From: Acanthaster planci
Taxonomy: Eukaryota > Echinodermata > Asteroidea > Valvatida > Acanthasteridae
Assembly (NCBI RefSeq): GCF_001949145.1
Contig: NW_019091380.1
Location: 1,643,023 to 1,685,910 of the forward strand
DNA length: 42,888 nucleotides
Direction: 5' to 3'
This document shows, in pieces, positions 41,701 to 42,888 of the stretch (position 1 is the first letter of the stretch; every line of letters begins with the position of its first letter). The translations under genes were made by a program, and so were the position numbers. The notes beneath the pieces are model-generated. The model made no database searches and had not been told where the DNA came from. It saw nothing but the letters and a program-made list of their open reading frames with translations.

Positions 41701-42885
41701 GAGCAGTTGCTTGCATTACGCTGTGTGCCCTAAATCTATATTATGTGCAGTCATTGCCCTTAATGAGCTCTTTCTTCTGGAGTTATTTTGGGAATAAAAA
41801 GCCCAGTTGTTTGCAAGATTTTGTGTTTTGTTTGAATCAAAGGTCTAATATTAGGGATTTTTCTCTCTCTCTATTTCCTGGTCACAACAATAATTTGTAT
41901 TTAATTGCAAGTAAAACACTACAAGTATTGCTGGGATATTACTGGCCCCACTTATCCCGCTAAGATGCAAGCAGTAATCAGACATTTTTGGAATGTTTTC
42001 TATTATTCGTCTGACTCGGCGGCGACCATCATTGAATACTTTTAAGCGTCAGGGTTGAAACCTCCTTCCTCCTGTGTCCTTCCAGCTTGGTCGGTTCGAC
42101 TCACGTGAAATTGGGATTCACCATTGCACCACCACAGTATTTAAAAAGTTAACACTCAATCCGTGCTAGGCCAACCGATCCCACTACCCACCGCTACTTA
42201 AAAGCGAGGCCTGTGCAGCAAAATAGCCTGCAAGAACTGTGATGCTATGATGCAATAGAGTGGCACACTTATAAGTGAGGCTAGTCAGCGTCAAAAAAAG
42301 TTGGAGACAGAAAGCTCGAACAAGCCTCACTTATAAGTGTGCCTACTGTATTGCATCACACGATAATATATTAGCACCACAGTTAGAGTATGGCCATTTA
42401 GCTGCACAGGCATCACTTATAAGTAGCGGTGGGTAGTTGGATCGGGTGGCTAGGCGGTGTGCTCATTGCTAGGCAAACTAGGCATTTTGTCCACGTTTTC
42501 GGCTGTTCAAGACATGCTATGAATGTATTTTTATTAAAGGCATTGGGTTTCTTTGTAGTGCTCGAACGAATTTATCATTAATAGATTATTAATGAAAGCA
42601 AGAGATGGTGACAGCCGCAAAGTTAAAGGGGTACTCTTTGGTGCAGTAGCTCGTGGCACCTCTGTTGGTAGATCCTTCTTGACCAAACGCTCTTTTCATT
42701 TACATTCATTTAAAGGTCCGTCGCTAGCCAACCGCATTTCACTGCAGTCACCCCGCGAGGTGCGACAGCTCCAGGAAACCGTCTACACCGAGTTGCACTA
42801 CCGCATCAACCAAGAGCATCCGGGCGACTCTCGTCTAGTGTACCACCTCCTCATGATCCTGCCGCTCATGGGTGCACCCTGGTAA
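35403..42885 (+). CDS. Receptor B: second ERR-like nuclear receptor, six exons, possibly truncated
   Basis: Tandem paralogue of receptor A. Exons 35403-35736, 36552-36668, 37236-37349, 38377-38577, 40548-40838 and 42716-42885 join in frame (1227 nt, 408 residues to TAA). An in-frame stop at 35394 precedes the ATG; Met28 (CCACCAATGG) has the better start context and is an alternative. Fingers: C82, C85, C99, C102 and C118, C124, C134, C137; P-box CEACKA; extension [16 protein letters not shown]. The ligand domain has helix 1 LLEIEP, helix 3 DRAL...WAKK, then [19 protein letters not shown] and YR284. Ala243 replaces the ligand-anchoring Glu. The reading frame ends LPLMGAPW-stop, before the equivalents of late helix 11 and helix 12 present in A. 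Either the AF-2 helix is lost or a further exon lies beyond the window (donor-like GGTGCA and GGTAAT occur there). Confidence 0.85.
35737..36551 (+). other. Intron 1 of receptor B
   Basis: GT..AG intron; no gene or repeat with clear ends is recognised. Confidence 0.45.
36552..36668 (+). CDS. Receptor B exon 2, second zinc finger (residues 112-150)
   Basis: The acceptor is TTTCCCAACAG and the donor is AGCG|GTAAGT, phase 1. D-box residues are SEDGR; an additional Cys115 sits before the first zinc ligand. Confidence 0.9.
37236..37349 (+). CDS. Receptor B exon 3, C-terminal extension and hinge (residues 151-188)
   Basis: The acceptor is TTGGTGCAG and the donor is GAGA|GTACGC, phase 1. It encodes [19 protein letters not shown], closer to canonical ERR (VRLDRVRGGRQKYKRR) than receptor A. 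Confidence 0.88.
37350..38376 (+). other. Intron 3 of receptor B
   Basis: GT..AG intron with a C-run near 37931-37940. Nothing else is recognised. Confidence 0.45.
38377..38577 (+). CDS. Receptor B exon 4, start of ligand domain (residues 189-255)
   Basis: The acceptor is TGTCAACAG and the donor is CCGG|GTACGC, phase 1. It encodes [12 protein letters not shown] and [20 protein letters not shown]. Confidence 0.88.
38578..40547 (+). other. Intron 4 of receptor B
   Basis: Two-kilobase GT..AG intron. It contains a small hairpin GGCTTTGGCA/TGCCAAAGCC near 38906-38928, a G-run near 40092-40100 and a C-run near 40170-40178. No nested gene or bounded transposon is recognised. Confidence 0.45.
40548..40838 (+). 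CDS. Receptor B exon 5, core of ligand domain (residues 256-352)
   Basis: The acceptor is TGTTTACAG and the donor is TCGG|GTGATC, phase 1. It encodes [27 protein letters not shown] and helices 6-8. Length 291 nt, as in A. Confidence 0.9.
41262..41582. mobile_element. Fold-back element 1 in receptor B intron 5
   Basis: The outer arms 41262-41280 (TGCGAGTTAAATTTGAATA) and 41564-41582 are perfect 19-bp inverted repeats. Inside, 41348-41381 pairs with 41456-41487 around GATTCAGGGCAAGCTTTTGC with a few differences. The whole 321-bp unit can form a nested cruciform. No coding sequence. Confidence 0.72.
42163..42455. mobile_element. Fold-back element 2 in receptor B intron 5
   Basis: The outer arms include GATCCCACTACCCACCGCTA (about 42178) and its near reverse complement TAGCGGTGGGTAGTTGGATC (about 42424), continuing inward to GCCTGTGCAGC/GCTGCACAGGC. 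Inner arms 42248-42282 and 42323-42358 share GCACACTTATAAGTGAGGCT. The palindromic word CTTATAAG recurs four times. It ends about 260 bases before the last visible exon of receptor B. Confidence 0.72.
42716..42885 (+). CDS. Receptor B last visible exon (residues 353-408)
   Basis: The acceptor is TTCATTTAAAG. It aligns with receptor A from GPSL through [20 protein letters not shown] to LPL, then diverges to MGAPW-stop. The stop lies 4 bases from the window end, so the true 3' structure is unresolved. Confidence 0.75.
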
Positions 42886-42888
42886 TTA

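Overview
This is nuclear DNA from an animal. Genes are split into short exons with GT..AG introns, intergenic spacers run to several kilobases, and transposon debris is dense. I see no operons, prokaryotic genes or CRISPR. The gene families (an SLC5 Na+/solute symporter and NR3-type nuclear receptors) and the repeat styles (TTAA-flanked elements, a family with GGCCCAATTTCA ends, a tRNA-derived SINE, a CR1/L2-like LINE tail, a mariner remnant) fit a marine invertebrate deuterostome, most simply an echinoderm. The species assignment is inference only.

Region 1 (1-2175) is upstream DNA with a 31-bp-arm palindrome and a decayed LINE 3' end. Region 2 (2176-20263, + strand) is a complete 15-exon gene for a sodium-coupled transporter of the SLC5A6/A8/A12 clade. 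All junctions join in frame to a 654-residue protein. Its introns carry at least nine recognisable mobile elements. Region 3 (20264-28348) is its 3' UTR plus intergenic DNA, with a nested pair of miniature elements, a two-way hairpin and an internally deleted mariner.

Region 4 (28349-42888, + strand) is a head-to-tail pair of nuclear receptor genes, here called receptor A (six exons, 464 residues, complete) and receptor B (six exons, 408 residues to an in-frame stop 4 bases before the window end). Both have the ERR-type P-box CEACKA and the ERR-type C-terminal extension GVRxxRxxGGRQxYRR, and an ERR-like ligand-binding domain. Both depart from ordinary ERRs in the same ways: the near-invariant Gly-Asp after the second cysteine of finger 1 is Lys/Glu-Gly, the D-box is rewritten, and the helix-3 Glu that anchors phenolic ligands (Glu275 of human ERR-gamma) is Ala in both, while the partner Arg is kept. 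All introns are phase 1, so every internal exon is symmetric. The protein divergence between the copies suggests an old duplication.

The strongest lead is this divergent tandem ERR-like pair. Secondary leads are a TTAA-flanked element series that includes a 51-bp minimal hairpin, a possible decayed hammerhead-ribozyme motif in a Penelope-like fragment, and two nested fold-back elements in the last intron of receptor B. All gene models are read from sequence by eye; no transcript or database evidence was available.
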